A DNA stretch of 64,000 bases from Ciona intestinalis (Eukaryota; Chordata; Ascidiacea; Phlebobranchia; Cionidae): the NCBI RefSeq assembly GCF_000224145.3, contig NW_004190425.2, positions 162,070-226,069 of the forward strand. The letters run 5' to 3'. Positions within the stretch are counted from its first letter, which is position 1. The number at the start of each line of letters is the position of its first letter. The position numbers and the translations under genes are program-made. This document shows positions 39,581-51,850 of the stretch, piece by piece. Under the pieces are notes generated by a model that searched no databases, was not told the DNA's origin, and was given only the letters and a program-made list of their open reading frames with translations.

Positions 39581-40456
39581 TACTCAACACTTTTATTTAA
39601 GTAGTTTTACTGTGATTATAATGATTGACCTTTATTGTCAAAAAACTTAAATATTGCTAATTGAAGAAAACCGTATCTTTACATATTTCTTGGCCCATTG
39701 TTAATTATCTAAACACGATCAACTTTTTGAATTATATGAGCTAAAGGTGTCCACCCTACCTTTATAAATATAGTAGGAAAGTGGAAGATAATCCATTTGT
39801 CAGAAAACTTTTTTAATCTTGTTTTTATGGGCCTCTATTTAATGATAAATAAAAAAGCAATGTTACAGAATTATTCGACAGTAATATCACGACTTTAAAA
39901 AAGCGCGCATCAAAGCTGATTTCTGTTGTTAAATATTAAAAAATGTGTTAAATAGAAACAGTCTTTTTAAACAGATAAAAAAATGGGACATATTAAGATG
40001 CTAATTTTGAATGCTTGCTAAATCAAGTTTGCAAGTGTGAAAATTAAATCAAGTTTCATATATTTATAAAAAAACAAACTGGAATAGTTTCTACGGTTTG
40101 GTTTTTTAGTTTTAGTTTTGTGAAAAAAAATGAGAAATAAACATGAGGAAAATAGGAAGAGGTCAATATGACTTGTTACTATCGGTATAAAATATTTAAA
40201 TTTTTTGTTTCTTCTTACCCACATTTTAATTTTGTATGTTCAATAATTTATACCTCAGGAGTAATTGAAACGAATTTTACTTATATATTAACAAGTTAAT
40301 GTTTGGAAAACGTATTCAAAAATCCGTAATAGGCAAATGCGAAACCCTAAATCACTTTTTTTCTGTATTTTCTTTGAATTGACTTTAATATATTTTTTAA
40401 ATTGTTGTTAATTAATAAAAGTATGATATTACCAAGTAGTATCAACAAATAGATAA

Positions 40457-40735
40457 TAGGTTTAAGGCTTTTTGCAGATACCATTGTGGGCCTAGATGCC
40501 CTTGGGCAACATTTAACGACAATTGCTCCAACCCAGTGATCACTAATGGGTTGTTCAAGTTATCAGCAACATATAAAATGAAAAAAGTCCGGCTCCTCCC
40601 AAAAATAATCAACCACAATGTAACCCACTTAGTAACTCGTAAGTCGGCACGAGGTGAATGAAATGGAACACCCTTGTTTAACGATTGTCATTTTTCGGCC
40701 ACGCGAGGATAAAGTAAGAAGTTACTTACATACAC
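40457..40735 (+). repeat. tRNA-derived SINE lacking its head
   Basis: Starts at GGTTTAAGGCTTTTTGCAG and runs through ATTGCTCCAACCCAGTGATC and TAACTCGTAAGTCGGCACGA to GGCCACGCGAGGATAAAGTA. Confidence 0.8.
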
Positions 40736-40790
40736 ATATACGTAATTAATGAACAAAGGGAATAAACCAAAAAATGTTAATATTAGAAAT

Positions 40791-40796
40791 TTTATT
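40791..40796 (-). promoter_or_regulatory. Polyadenylation signal of D2
   Basis: TTTATT on +, i.e. AATAAA on -, about 90 bases after the D2 stop codon. Confidence 0.5.
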
Positions 40797-42342
40797 AATA
40801 TATACCACATCAGAAGTTAATAATTAAATTTGTTAATACAGATTTAATTAAGGTTGTTATTATAGATATATATGACTTTTTTGTTTTAGGCTAGTACAGT
40901 AGTGATTAACATCAGTGTGATAAGAAATGAATTGAAGAAGATATGAGATGCTCCTGATGTTGTAAGGTCTGGATTATTAATTGATGGTGTGGTTGCGACG
41001 ACACATGTTGACGCAGGTGCGCTGGTTGCCATTCCAGTTACTGGGGTGGTGCAGTTTTGTATGGGTTCAATGTATCGTTGTTTAATTTCTACTGCAGGAC
41101 GACTAAATGGGACCTGATAGAATAAGTATTGATAAAATATTAAAAATTGTTTAAAATTTATTGCAAGTTTGAAAACAGCAGTTTAAAATGATGTCCAAGC
41201 TAAGCAAAATGAAACTGTTAAATATATGCAGTTAAGAAGTTGAAGACAGCCATTTTATACTTCGGTATCAGTAAATATGCCTTGATAATACACAGATATA
41301 TAAATCGTTTGTGTGGTCAGACAAGTGTTTCATTAACCTGTAGGTGCTGCACAATTTAATGCCTATATGTGTCATATCATAGCAACACATATGATGTCAC
41401 CTAATGAAAACAGGCATAACAACAACTTTTTCTCTATTATAACTTTCAATAACTTAAATACGCGAAAAATTTTGAATAAGTTTTCATATGTTTTGATATA
41501 CTGTAAAATATCGATATTGGTAAATTTAAAAAATATAAAATTAAGAAAAAAGGTCTATACTAAAACTGTTAAAAATAAGTATCTTGCCCAAGGCCAAGTT
41601 TGCCCATAACAGCACCGGTCATCAAATCCTCTTGACTAGTGCTATAGGGCCGGACAATGATATAAGAAACAATGTTACTTACTCCGACCGCGAATGATCC
41701 ATTGTACAAACAAATTTGATGTCTTCTAATAACACGTAGAGCTTCACTCATGTTTTCAGCTCTTGCTTGATCCCAGGGCAACTGGAAACAATGAACATTT
41801 ATAATAAAAATAACTTTAGCGACAAAACAACAGTTGTTAAAACACCCTTACAGTTAAAAACACATTTACATTCAATTGGAAGAAAATATTTATGGTCGCT
41901 ACACTTGGCAGACAAACCAGCCATTTTTGTTTAAATATTTTAAAGTTAAACTTCTAATAGAAACCAAAGTGTGCGTAAAGACACAATCCGCAGTGGGGAG
42001 AGTCAGCATTAAACATGATTGACCATAACGAACTTAAATTTTAAGTTGGCAATGGGATTGACCTAAAGATTGGGTCATGATAGGAAAACAAAGCCCCCCA
42101 AAAAGAAATCCCAAATTAATTAAAACAAATCTTCTGTGTTTAAGCAAAGAATAAATGTTGTGCTTTTCTAGGAAACTAAGTACTGACTTTTCAATGTTCC
42201 ATTCAGGTGTAATTTTAAGGAAATATGCTAACATATTACCTCGCGTCATCTAATTTAAAATAAATCATACACTATTTGTTAACAGTTTGTCTGTTAAAAT
42301 GGATTTAAGGTATGTGTAAAATATATTTAAGCAACAATAACA

Positions 42343-42595
42343 AGATTTGTCCAGTGCCGGGCATATGTGTTCGTGGGCGAGACACTTAACGGCAATTGCT
42401 CCAACCTAGTGGTCACTAATGGGGTGTCCTAGTTATCAGCCATACATAAAAAAAAAAATCTAAAAAAATAATCACCCACAAAGTAACATACATGGTAACT
42501 CGTAAGCTGGCACGAGGTGTTAAACCCGTGTGATTACGACTGTCGTTTTCCGGCCACGCAGAGATAAAGTAAGTTACATTCATTCATTATTATAC
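42343..42595 (+). repeat. tRNA-derived SINE present only in D2
   Basis: Well preserved from the GGCATATGTGTTCGTGGGCG segment to GCCACGCAGAGATAAAGTAA. The corresponding D1 intron (37805-38393) lacks it. Confidence 0.8.
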
Positions 42596-44944
42596 TTCAT
42601 ACAACTTACACTGTTTATGTAGGTCTGAACACTTGTGCCGTTCAGCTCTGCAGATGTGATTATGTAATCATTTAAAGTATAACCCTGAAATCTCAGACCC
42701 GGAGACCTAAGATTTAAAAAAGAATTAATATTTGAGAAATTGTATTCATGTGAAAACTTTTCAAATTAAATTTTTAAAAAGTTAAAAACACTGAAATACT
42801 TTTCTGCAACTAATTAGTGATTTTTAATAAACCAAAACAAACAATTTAAAACAGACTGCCTAAGCAGGAAGTCACTGCCATGTATCGAAGTGAAATTGTA
42901 CGTTATTACAACCCAAGGACCACTGGGTTGAAGCAATGGCCGTTACCTGTGTTGACCCAAATGACATACACCCGCAACAGTGGTAACATTCATCCATGAA
43001 CATATAACTATAGGCTAAAAGCCGATAACTGAGCCGAGGAACCTGTCGAACCATTTTAACTTAGCATACCTGTAAGTTTCGATGCCAAAGTAAGTTATAA
43101 GAGGATGAATTGCTGGAAAAGTAAGGCAGCTTGAGACTTGAATCTTGGGATAGTAGGACAAGAATGCGAGACACATTTCTTCTTTTGTTCCAAACCCACC
43201 CTTATTATATTGTAGAAATAAAATAAAAAGTCAGCAAAGTTTATAGCAACCAGCCTTTTTAGTGTTGTCATTTTTTCTTAAATTTAATGGTTAAAATAAC
43301 TTTGGCAAAATGAATAAGTTACACTAATTCACCTTAAGTTGGTAGGACAATAAAAGTCATTATAACACATGTGGCCCCATTTTATACACTTCATATACGC
43401 TCACAAGTTACAATGCCACTTTGGGGATTATCGTTTCTTAAGATCTTTTAATTTCTTCCATGTGGAACTGACTATTTGGACAACCTATAGTGGATTACTG
43501 GGTTGCTTTTGTTGCTTGGCTATTGACACACAAGCCTGGGACCAACAGGCCTACAAACTCACAAAAGTGAAGTTGCTTCGCACACCAGAAGATTTATAAT
43601 CACACACAAGTTGAAGTGTATCTTCAGGTTTAATTATAACTTCAGTTGAAAGTTGTCTTGTTTCTTGATAATTAAAGTCGTAATTGTTTTCTCTTGAGAG
43701 ATATGGAAGTTCAGTTCCATTCCTGTAATAGCAATAACAATAATGGTTATTACAAATATTAATTAGAATAACTTTATTTGGGGAAGATTTCATAATATAT
43801 TAAATAAAAAGACAGGATATAGTGACAATACAATGGTTGTTAAAATGCGCTTACACTTAAAAACGTATTCACATTTAAATGGAAGAAAATGAGCATGGTC
43901 GCTACACCTAGCAGACATACAAGCTATTTATGTTTAATTATTATCCAGTTAGTCTTCTAGAAACAAAGTTGTTCATTAAGACTAATTGTTTGATTTTTAA
44001 TACATAGGCATACTTGGGGTGTTTTTACAAAATTGTTTTTATCAAATTATATAATGCGTATGTTACATATTAAAGTAAGGGCTTTTGGTGTAAAAGAATA
44101 GACAGGACATAGCAAACTTTAACACCATCGTTAAGCTAAAATTCATTTGAATCTTTTTAAAACTAAACTGGATATAAAACATTTAGATTTATATCACATC
44201 CATATTCTAACCTGATGTGTTTTAGTTCAATCTTTTTACCAAGTAAGTGAGTGTGCAACATAACAGAGAAAAGTTTTATCTCACTTGTACCAGCTCTTTG
44301 CATGACCTTAATTGGAGGAAATTAAAAGTTAAATTTATCCATAAAAGTTCTTGCTTTGATTCATATTTTTTTAATTCATTTTTAAGAAATCTGTAATTGT
44401 GCATTTGTTCTAAAGTTAAAATAATATAAAGTGAATTATGTTACATACGCTTTATGTTCATCATTAAAATAACTTATACCCTAGTGAATGAGATGAACTT
44501 AGAACAAGCAGTCTTTAATATGTTGTACCCTGTATCTTTGGTTGCGGGTGTGACTATGATTACAAACCTCTGTTAAACAGTCCGAAGTACATTCACCATA
44601 CTGAAGATAAGAGTCCGCATTTGGTGGAATAAGTTGAGCAACCGGTGAAACCAAATGTCCAACATCCAGAACCCCCGCATCATATTGACGGACTTGCGAT
44701 GTGTGGTATATACGCAAACCAGATGAATCAATAATACCTAACATGGATTGTAATGATAGCTTTGGTTACACATGTTTTTTTTACAGTTTTAAATAAGGGT
44801 TGCTAATTATACACAGAATTTACCAGTTCACCCACAGCCAATGGTACAGTAGAGTTTTTGCCTACAATGCAATCCCCCATAACTACCATTCATTCAAAGG
44901 GATATACTTTTAAATGAAAGTTTGTCTATAGATAGAGAAGCTCA

Positions 44945-45185
44945 AATGTGATCGGAAGGATTACCAAAGTTCGATCGGAAGGATTACCAAATGTGATCGG
45001 AAGGATTTGTCGGAAGGATTGTGATCGGAATCGAAGGATCGGAAGGATTGTGATCGGAAGGATTACCAATGTGATGTGATTGTGATCGGAAGGATTTGTC
45101 GGAAGGATTGTGATCGGGATGTCGGAAGGATTGTGATCGGAATCGAAGGATCGGAAGGATTGTGATCGGAAGGATTACCAAAGTT
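44945..45185. repeat. Young minisatellite (GATCGGAAGGATT units)
   Basis: Repeats of GTGATCGGAAGGATT with spacers TACCAAA or TGTCGGAAGGATT, about 240 bp, in the D2 intron between exons 8 and 9. D1 has a single unit at the matching place (TGGTAATCCTTCCGATCACA at 35304-35323). Confidence 0.9.
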
Positions 45186-45940
45186 TTAAAGAATAAAACA
45201 GGCAAAAAAATTGGAAATGTTCACATTTGAATATTTTATCAACGCACCAATTTTGACTTTTCCTTTGTGAGCATTATGCCCCTTTAAAGGTTACCTAGTT
45301 AAAACTTTTTGTATTTCTGCACAATCAAGTAGCATGATTACTACTCAATACAGAAACAGTTAGTTTTAAATAACTTGCACAAAGCTATACACCCATACAG
45401 TAATAGCAGCAGCCAGCTTTAAATTTGGTATTCTTTGGTTAAGAAGCAAGTACAGTAATCAGTGGGTTGGCTAAACATAATAATGCAAAACTAAACCATG
45501 ATACATTGTGCTAAAGTTGGATTATCATAATGTGTTTCCATGACAACATACTTTGGTGAATCAGCTTCACCAAGAGGGAACCCAACATGTTGTGGATAGT
45601 GTCGTAACCTAATTACAAGTTTCAATAATATAGGCTTTATTGGACTGCATCTGCAAACGCACACAACGTTAAATACACAAAGCGCACAATATATACAACG
45701 TAATTCTAAGGTACTACATCCATACTTAACACAACAACCTTCGCATACTATTACTATAATACAGTGAACCCAGCAGCACGATAAGTCTAACACAAGGAAA
45801 GAAGGACACGCGGCGGCAAGGCAACCTCGGGCAACAAAGCTTAGAGCGCGTAAGGCGCGATAAGTCTAGAGTGAACAGACACGATAAACAGTTTACAACA
45901 TTCTTCCCACCCAATATAATTTTTGACGGGAGGAGAAAAG

Positions 45941-46273
45941 TTAGGTTACATAATCGCCATATCGAACAGGCGGCCTTCTTGCTCTGACTGGTCTCAGACT
46001 TCGGGTTTCAGGAACAGCCTCGTTCAGTTCCGTCNNNNNNNNNNNNNNNNNNNNNNNNNNNNNNNNNNNNNNNNNNNNNNNNNNCACAGATGGCGCGAGA
46101 AAATTGATCAGCAAACCGAATTTGTCCACTGCTGGCCTTGCTGTTTCACTGGCGTTTGCCTCAACTGCCGTTAAGAAAGATTTAAATGTCCTTAACCAGT
46201 GTTTAAATGTCTGTGCACCGTCCTGTGCATTTGGATCTACTTCTAGTTTTCCTGGTCGTAGAAGTCTGTCCAT
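45941..46273 (-). pseudogene. gag/pol remnant of the LTR element
   Basis: Open on both sides of the 50-N gap, stop at 45941-45943. The part before the gap (about 63 aa) looks like the start of gypsy gag; the 30 aa after it look like the extreme end of pol. No protease, reverse transcriptase or integrase core is visible. The true size is unknown because of the gap. Confidence 0.6.
46035..46084. other. Assembly gap (50 N) inside the LTR element
   Basis: Exactly 50 N; likely a placeholder of unknown size, since recent LTR elements often collapse in assemblies. Confidence 0.9.
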
Positions 46274-47394
46274 TGTATTACATGCAGTCCAATAAATTGT
46301 CGTAACCTAATTACAAGTTTCAATAATATAGGCTTTATTGGACTGCATCTGCAAACGCACACAACGTTAAATACACAAAGCGCACAATATATACAACGTA
46401 ATTCTAAGGTTCTACATCCATACTTAACACAACAACCTTCGCATACTATTACTATAATACAGTGAACCCAGCAGCACGATAAGTCTAACACAAGGAAAGA
46501 AGGACACGCGGCGGCAAGGCAACCTCGGGCAACAAAGCTTAGAGCGCGTAAGGCGCGATAAGTCTAGAGTGAACAGACACGATAAACAGTTTACAACAGA
46601 TAGTAGAACGTCTAAAAAATTATATTGTTTCAGATGATTCAATTTATTAATTTTGGCAACTCGTGCCAATACAGAAGCATGTGGCAACACTGGAATAAAA
46701 AATGTTATAAAACAAAAAAAAACATAATATAAAAAGAAATTCCTCAAACTCTGTTAAATATATGCTGTCTATAAACCAATCACCTATTCAAGTATTTGCA
46801 AAAGATGATTTAAAAAATATTCCAGTGTTTATATGCAGTAGTATAACTCACCCCACCCCCAATTGCCCACGCATGTATTACAGACTGACATTTAGAGAAA
46901 TCTGGTGGCATATTTGCTGTGTTACATTCTGCACTTGTGCCAACAGATCCAAGGTCCTGTGAATTAGGTTAAAGATAAAAAAATAAGATCTAGGAAAAAA
47001 ATCAACATCGCAATATTTTCAACTTTTGATAAAAGTTTTTTCTTCAACTAAAAAAAGTAGGCTGAAAAGTGTTGTTGTCAAGTTGCAAGTGTATATACTT
47101 AGAACAAAGGTCTGTGTCAAGTAAGTATAGTAAAAAGTAACCATAAATAGGTAGATAGTAACAAATAAACATTATTCTAAAACCAGAACAATGAATGAGG
47201 TTTTTGTAAGGTTGACTAATTTTATTAAAACTAAACAGTTATACTTATATAAATAACTTTTTTTGTTAATATTTAACTTTCCTGTCAATCAATATTAAAT
47301 CAGATTTTTAGGGGATATTATTTTGAATGTATGGCTGACAACTTAAACAACTCATTAGTAACTACTGAGTTGGAACAGTTGCCGCTAAAGGGGC

Positions 47395-48243
47395 ATACCA
47401 ACGAAAAATCAAAATTTGTGTATTGATAGATATGCTCATATGTGATCTAAAGCTACCATCAAAGTTTGAAAATACAAAACAGCTTTTGAAAAAATGAGTT
47501 TGAAAACCGTAAATTCGACCGCTGCAGTAAAAAAAAAATTGGCCGTTGTGCAATGCATGGGATTTCCCATTAGAAAAAAATTCACTCAACTTTGATCGTT
47601 TCTAGTTTCTAAAATACTAAAGAAAATTCAAATTTTATTTCTGATTTGGTATAAAGAATGCTTCTTCTTCAAAACTATATAAAAAAATTGTAAAACATAG
47701 ACTTTATTATGTTTTAATTTTCGATTGAACATAGCTACATAATGTGCTGACTCAGCACTTTTTTCCTTATTAGTTAATTTTTAGCCCTTTTTTTATATTA
47801 ATATGTTCATTATGTCTCACTAGTACCTACTGTACCATTTTTTTTATAAAAAAGTCAGTTTTTCGTGTTTAACATTCGGTTTGAAAATATGCTGAATCAG
47901 CATAATCTGGTATGTACCTACGTTTAATCGAAAAATTAAACATAATAAAGTCTATGTTTTACAATTTTTTTATATATTCTTTAAGAAGAAGCATTCATTA
48001 TACCAAATCAGAAATAAAATTTGAATTTTTATTAGTATTTTAGAAACTAGAAACGATCAAAGTTGAGTGAATTTTTTTCTTATGAGAAATCCCATGCATT
48101 GTCGAAACAGCCGATTTTTTTTACTCTAGCAGATTTTTTTCACGCGATTTTTTTAGAAGCCGTATCATTTTGACAAACTTTGATGGTACGTTTAGGTTAC
48201 ATTTGAGCGTATCTATCCATATAAAAAAAAATTTTTTTCGTTT
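47395..48243. mobile_element. Foldback transposon of about 850 bp splitting a SINE
   Basis: The left arm (AACGAAAAATCAAAATTTGT, ATGCATGGGATTTCCCATTA, AAACATAGACTTTATTATGT) is the inverse of the right arm (AACATAATAAAGTCTATGTT, GAGAAATCCCATGCATTGTC, ending TTTTTTTCGTTTTAA). It interrupts the SINE shared with D1 between GCCGCTAA and GTGACCTGCG, with TAA at both junctions. No transposase. Related fragments lie at 30740-30990, 35210-35275, 56640-56760 and 60170-60240. Confidence 0.75.
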
Positions 48244-49504
48244 TAAGTGACCTGCGCAAGGGCACATATGCCTTCAATGGTAGCAGGGCCGTGCCTTGAC
48301 CCTAACATCTGGGTTAGAGGCATGCATGCTAACTAACTGCGTCACATGGACAATAAAACATAAACTTAGTTAATATTTACAGTTATATCTCCAATGCATT
48401 GATAGAGTAGAATGTGATGAACATTTTGTTCATTTCCAGCTTCAACCACAGGAGCTATCTGTAATAGATGATCATCGCATTATATTTATTAGATAATGTT
48501 TTTGTTAATTTACCTCATTTAAAATATTAAAAATTTTTGGTTTGAAGGTAAAACTTATTATTATAGTAAAAATTTCATATAATTCTAAATTTGATTCACA
48601 AATACCTTGTATTTGTAAATATAAAAAATAACTTATAATGTCCTAAATGGGACAATAATATGTTTAAATCTAATTATGCAACAATAAAAAAAGCACTTTA
48701 CTTATGAATTTACTGCAGCCTTGAACAAAAAAGCAACTGAACTTTTTAATTTAAATAGTCTCATTTTAAATACCCATTTTACCTCAACTATGTGTTGTTT
48801 TGATGAGAATGTTGGAAACTTCATCAATTTACAATTGTAATAAGTATCTCAGGATGGGATTTCTGTTCGATTGTTTAAGAATTCAAAGCTTGAACGAATT
48901 TCACCAGCAGGGTATTGGAAGTTGAGGATACCAATTGTTTCAAGGAGTAAAATACTCTTTGCACCTAAATGTAAATTTTAATTTTGCTTTAACCTAATTT
49001 TGTCGCCAACATCTTAAATCGAATCAACTGCGCATAAACATTCATAAATCGCCCACAGAAAAACATACATGGTAACTCATAAGCGGTATGATATGTGTGA
49101 AACAGAACACCTGTGTTATAACAATTGCCCCTGTCTGCCATTTAAAATAAATTAAAATTTGTTCATTGTTATATCACAAACCAACCTCTATTAGCACCAT
49201 GATAATTTGCAACTACTATATCATCTCCTGTTGGATCCGTTGTTCCATAGGCGTATATCAATCGTATAGTATCAGCCTGGGCAAATGTAATAACAGAAGT
49301 TTTACATAACATACCAATTACCAATGACAAATAAACAATTCAGACAGCACATTTAAAAATAGTGTGCTACAGTGTTATTAACTACAGATACATTTAAATG
49401 TAAAAATTACACAAATTCCAAACACTGATATCTCAATACCCACAGTAATTGGTCTGTCGTTGCTTTCACATGCGAGGATTTGTCTTCTAAACTTGATAAC
49501 CGTC

Positions 49505-50495
49505 GGGTAATACTAATTTACGGGAATACGGAAATACGGGAACGACGGGAATTGCAATCTAATTTACGGGAATACGGAAATACGGAAAAGACGGGAAAAA
49601 CTGCAAACTAATTTACGGGAACACGGGAACTTACGGGAATGTGTTTTAAGCTTGTTTTAAGCCTACACCAATTACGGGAATGTGTTTTATGCTTGTTTTA
49701 GGTATTTACCAGTTACGGGAAGGTTACGGGAATGTGTTTTAAGCATATTACAGTTACGGGAAAATTTTGGGTAGTACTAATAATTAGTTTCTTTTCTGTA
49801 TACTTCCAACTCCCACAAAACAATTCAGGGCCCAGCAATGTCTTTTTGATTGCATTTTACATATTCGATCCTCATTGGGGCCGTCTGTACTGGTAAATGT
49901 TTTTTTTGAAAAAGGCATAAAAACATTCCCGTAACCTTCCCGTAACTGGCAAATACCTAAAACAAGCATAAAACACATTCCCGTAATTTTCCCGTAACTG
50001 GTGTAGGCTTGAAACAAGCATAAAACACATTCCCATAACCTTCCCGTAACTGGTAAATACCTAAAACAAGCATAAAACACATTCCCGTAAGTTTCCCGTA
50101 ACTGTAATATGCTTAAAACACATTCCCGTAACCTTCCCGTAACCGGTGTAGGCTTAAAACAAGCCTAAAACACATTCCCGTAATTTTCCCATAACTGGTG
50201 TAGGCTTGAAACAAGCATAAAACACATTCCCGTAAGTTTCCCGTAACTGTAATATGCTTAAAACACATTCCCGTAACCTTCCCGTAACTGGTAAATACCT
50301 AAAACAAGCATAAAACACATTCCCGTAATTGGTGTAGGCTTAAAACAAGCTTAAAACACATTCCCGTAAGTTCCCGTGTTCCCGTAAATTAGTTTGCAGT
50401 TTTTCCCGTCTTTTCCGTATTTCCGTATTCCCGTAAATTAGATTGCAATTCCCGTCGTTCCCGTATTTCCGTATTCCCGTAAATTAGTATTACCC
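49505..50495. mobile_element. 991-bp long-TIR foldback element in exon 3 of D2
   Basis: Termini GGGTAATACTAATTTACGGG and the exact inverse. The terminal inverted repeats appear identical for about 259 bp (49505-49763). The centre is a minisatellite built from CATTCCCGTAACCTTCCCGT and TAAAACAAGCATAAAACACA units. The 9-bp target duplication ATAACCGTC occurs at 49496-49504 and 50496-50504; D1 has it once. Long TIRs and a 9-bp duplication fit Mutator-like elements; no transposase is present, so it is non-autonomous. Confidence 0.88.
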
Positions 50496-50894
50496 ATAAC
50501 CGTCCACCCATCGCATTCTGTCCCATACAAAAGTTCAATGTTTTGTTCAGGATCTTTTGGAGGAAACGTATTACCTACTCCGTATCTATCCTGCAACAAA
50601 TCCAAAGTTGACGACGCAGAAAGATCAAACTTTATTACTTTATTAAAGTTTATTGAACTTACGGTAACAACAGCGATTCCGTTTTTCACCCAACCAACAA
50701 CCATATCGGCTCCGGTCATTGCACCGTTAGGGGAAATCCCCATGCCGATCCAACCAACAGTGTTACCATGAATCTGTGTAAAAAATATGCGAGTGAAATT
50801 TTTAATGATTTTATAAAGGTAATTTAAATTAGTACGAGTAATTTAAAAGAGTACGATTTATTCGTGTTTCATCAAAAGCGCTAAATAAAAGATG

Positions 50895-51093
50895 TATGGT
50901 AGGGTGGGGGAAGATGGGACACCTTATCATTCTATTTTCTGGTCACAATTGGTAGTAAACAAAGAAAATTTAAATAATTATTAAACCGTATCCTCACAAC
51001 TTCCATGGACCGTTGTTTAATTGTTTAAAACACAATCAGGATATTAAGATATTATGTACTAAAGGTGTCCCATCTTTCCCCACCCTACTGTAT
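50895..51093. mobile_element. MITE, GGGACACC family
   Basis: Near-consensus ends GTAGGGTGGGGGAAGATGGG and AGGTGTCCCATCTTTCCCCA. Intron 1 of D2. Confidence 0.85.
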
Positions 51094-51604
51094 CTTTTAA
51101 ACCTTAATTAATGGATTGTACCAGAGTCGATATAAAAATTGGCAAGAGTCAAAGTTGAGTAGGATTTATGTAGCCTGTACTACAAAAAGCTTCTTTTAGA
51201 TAGTAGTATATTCTATTCAATTTACCAACACTTTTCTGAAACAGGATGGACATAAACATACTTTTCTTATTAATTGTAAAATGACTTGGAAAATATGCTG
51301 TGCAAAATACAAACGGATCATTTGCCTAAGTTGATTAAAAACTGCGAACTTGTCTTTGGTTTACAAAATAAAACAATACTAACAGATTCAAGTATAACAA
51401 TGAAGCGTTTTGAATGTTTATTTCATTACTGGTAATTATCGGCACAACATGATGTCTGACGTAATCAGCCATAGCGACACCAACAGTACAGTTGGTAGAA
51501 ATATACCTTAAAATGATGTTAAATGTATTGTTTTGTTCCGGCACGTGTTTTCAGCCCTTCCGTGTTTAATATACCGGTAATGTATTTCTTTTGACCTACT
51601 GTAC

Positions 51605-51662
51605 ATGCGCAGTAGCGCCTGGTACAAATATATCATTCGGAACGAATATATCACGACATCGG
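51605..51662. mobile_element. Half of the GCGCATGCGC foldback element
   Basis: CATGCGCAGTAGCGCCTGGT followed by ACAAATATATCATTCGGAAC matches the right arm of the element at 58359-58730. Confidence 0.6.
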
Positions 51663-51681
51663 CTCCGTTGAACATCAGTGG

Positions 51682-51850
51682 TTAGCGCGTCTGCTTTTAA
51701 CCCTACTACCATTGTAGTGTTTCCTTGGCCAAGATTTTACTAACAAAGTAACATATATACGTGGTCTTGTAAGTAGGATTCAGGTGTATTTAACAGAGCG
51801 TCCGTGGTATAACGACTGTAGTTTTCTCGCCACGCCAGGACAAAGCAGGC
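51682..51850 (+). repeat. Rearranged tRNA-derived SINE
   Basis: Head AGTGGTTAGCGCGTCTGCTT and tail TCTCGCCACGCCAGGACAAA, with the centre deleted. Intron 1 of D2, just 3' of exon 1. Confidence 0.65.

Larger units (their letters stand above)
38917..40885. other. Spacer at the centre of the inverted duplication
   Basis: About 2 kb between the convergent stops of D1 and D2. It holds polyadenylation hexamers for each gene (38986-38991 on +; 40791-40796 on -), a MITE half at 39660-39790, the block 39459-39580 that recurs near 53.7 kb, and a SINE at 40457-40735. No gene seen. Confidence 0.6.
45600..46598 (-). mobile_element. LTR retrotransposon (Ty3/gypsy type) in exon 8 of D2
   Basis: Two 301-bp LTRs (45600-45900 and 46298-46598) differ at one base by eye (GGTACTACATCC versus GGTTCTACATCC) and have TG...CA ends. 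The 5-bp target duplication GATAG lies at 45595-45599 and 46599-46603. The element runs on -: 5' LTR at right. A polypurine tract reads TTGGGTGGGAAGAA directly before the 3' LTR (45901-45914). The remaining frame starts at 46273 with a gag-like N-terminus (MDRLLRPGKLEVDPN, KHWLRTFKSFL) and ends after the N run with a stretch like the end of pol (RARRPPVRYGDYV). A 50-N gap at 46035-46084 separates them, so either the element is internally deleted or the assembly collapsed it. Confidence 0.9.

Noticed and set aside
49784..50080. 98-aa open frame on - with repeated FMLVLGICQL-like units
   Set aside because: It is a translation of the minisatellite inside the foldback element.
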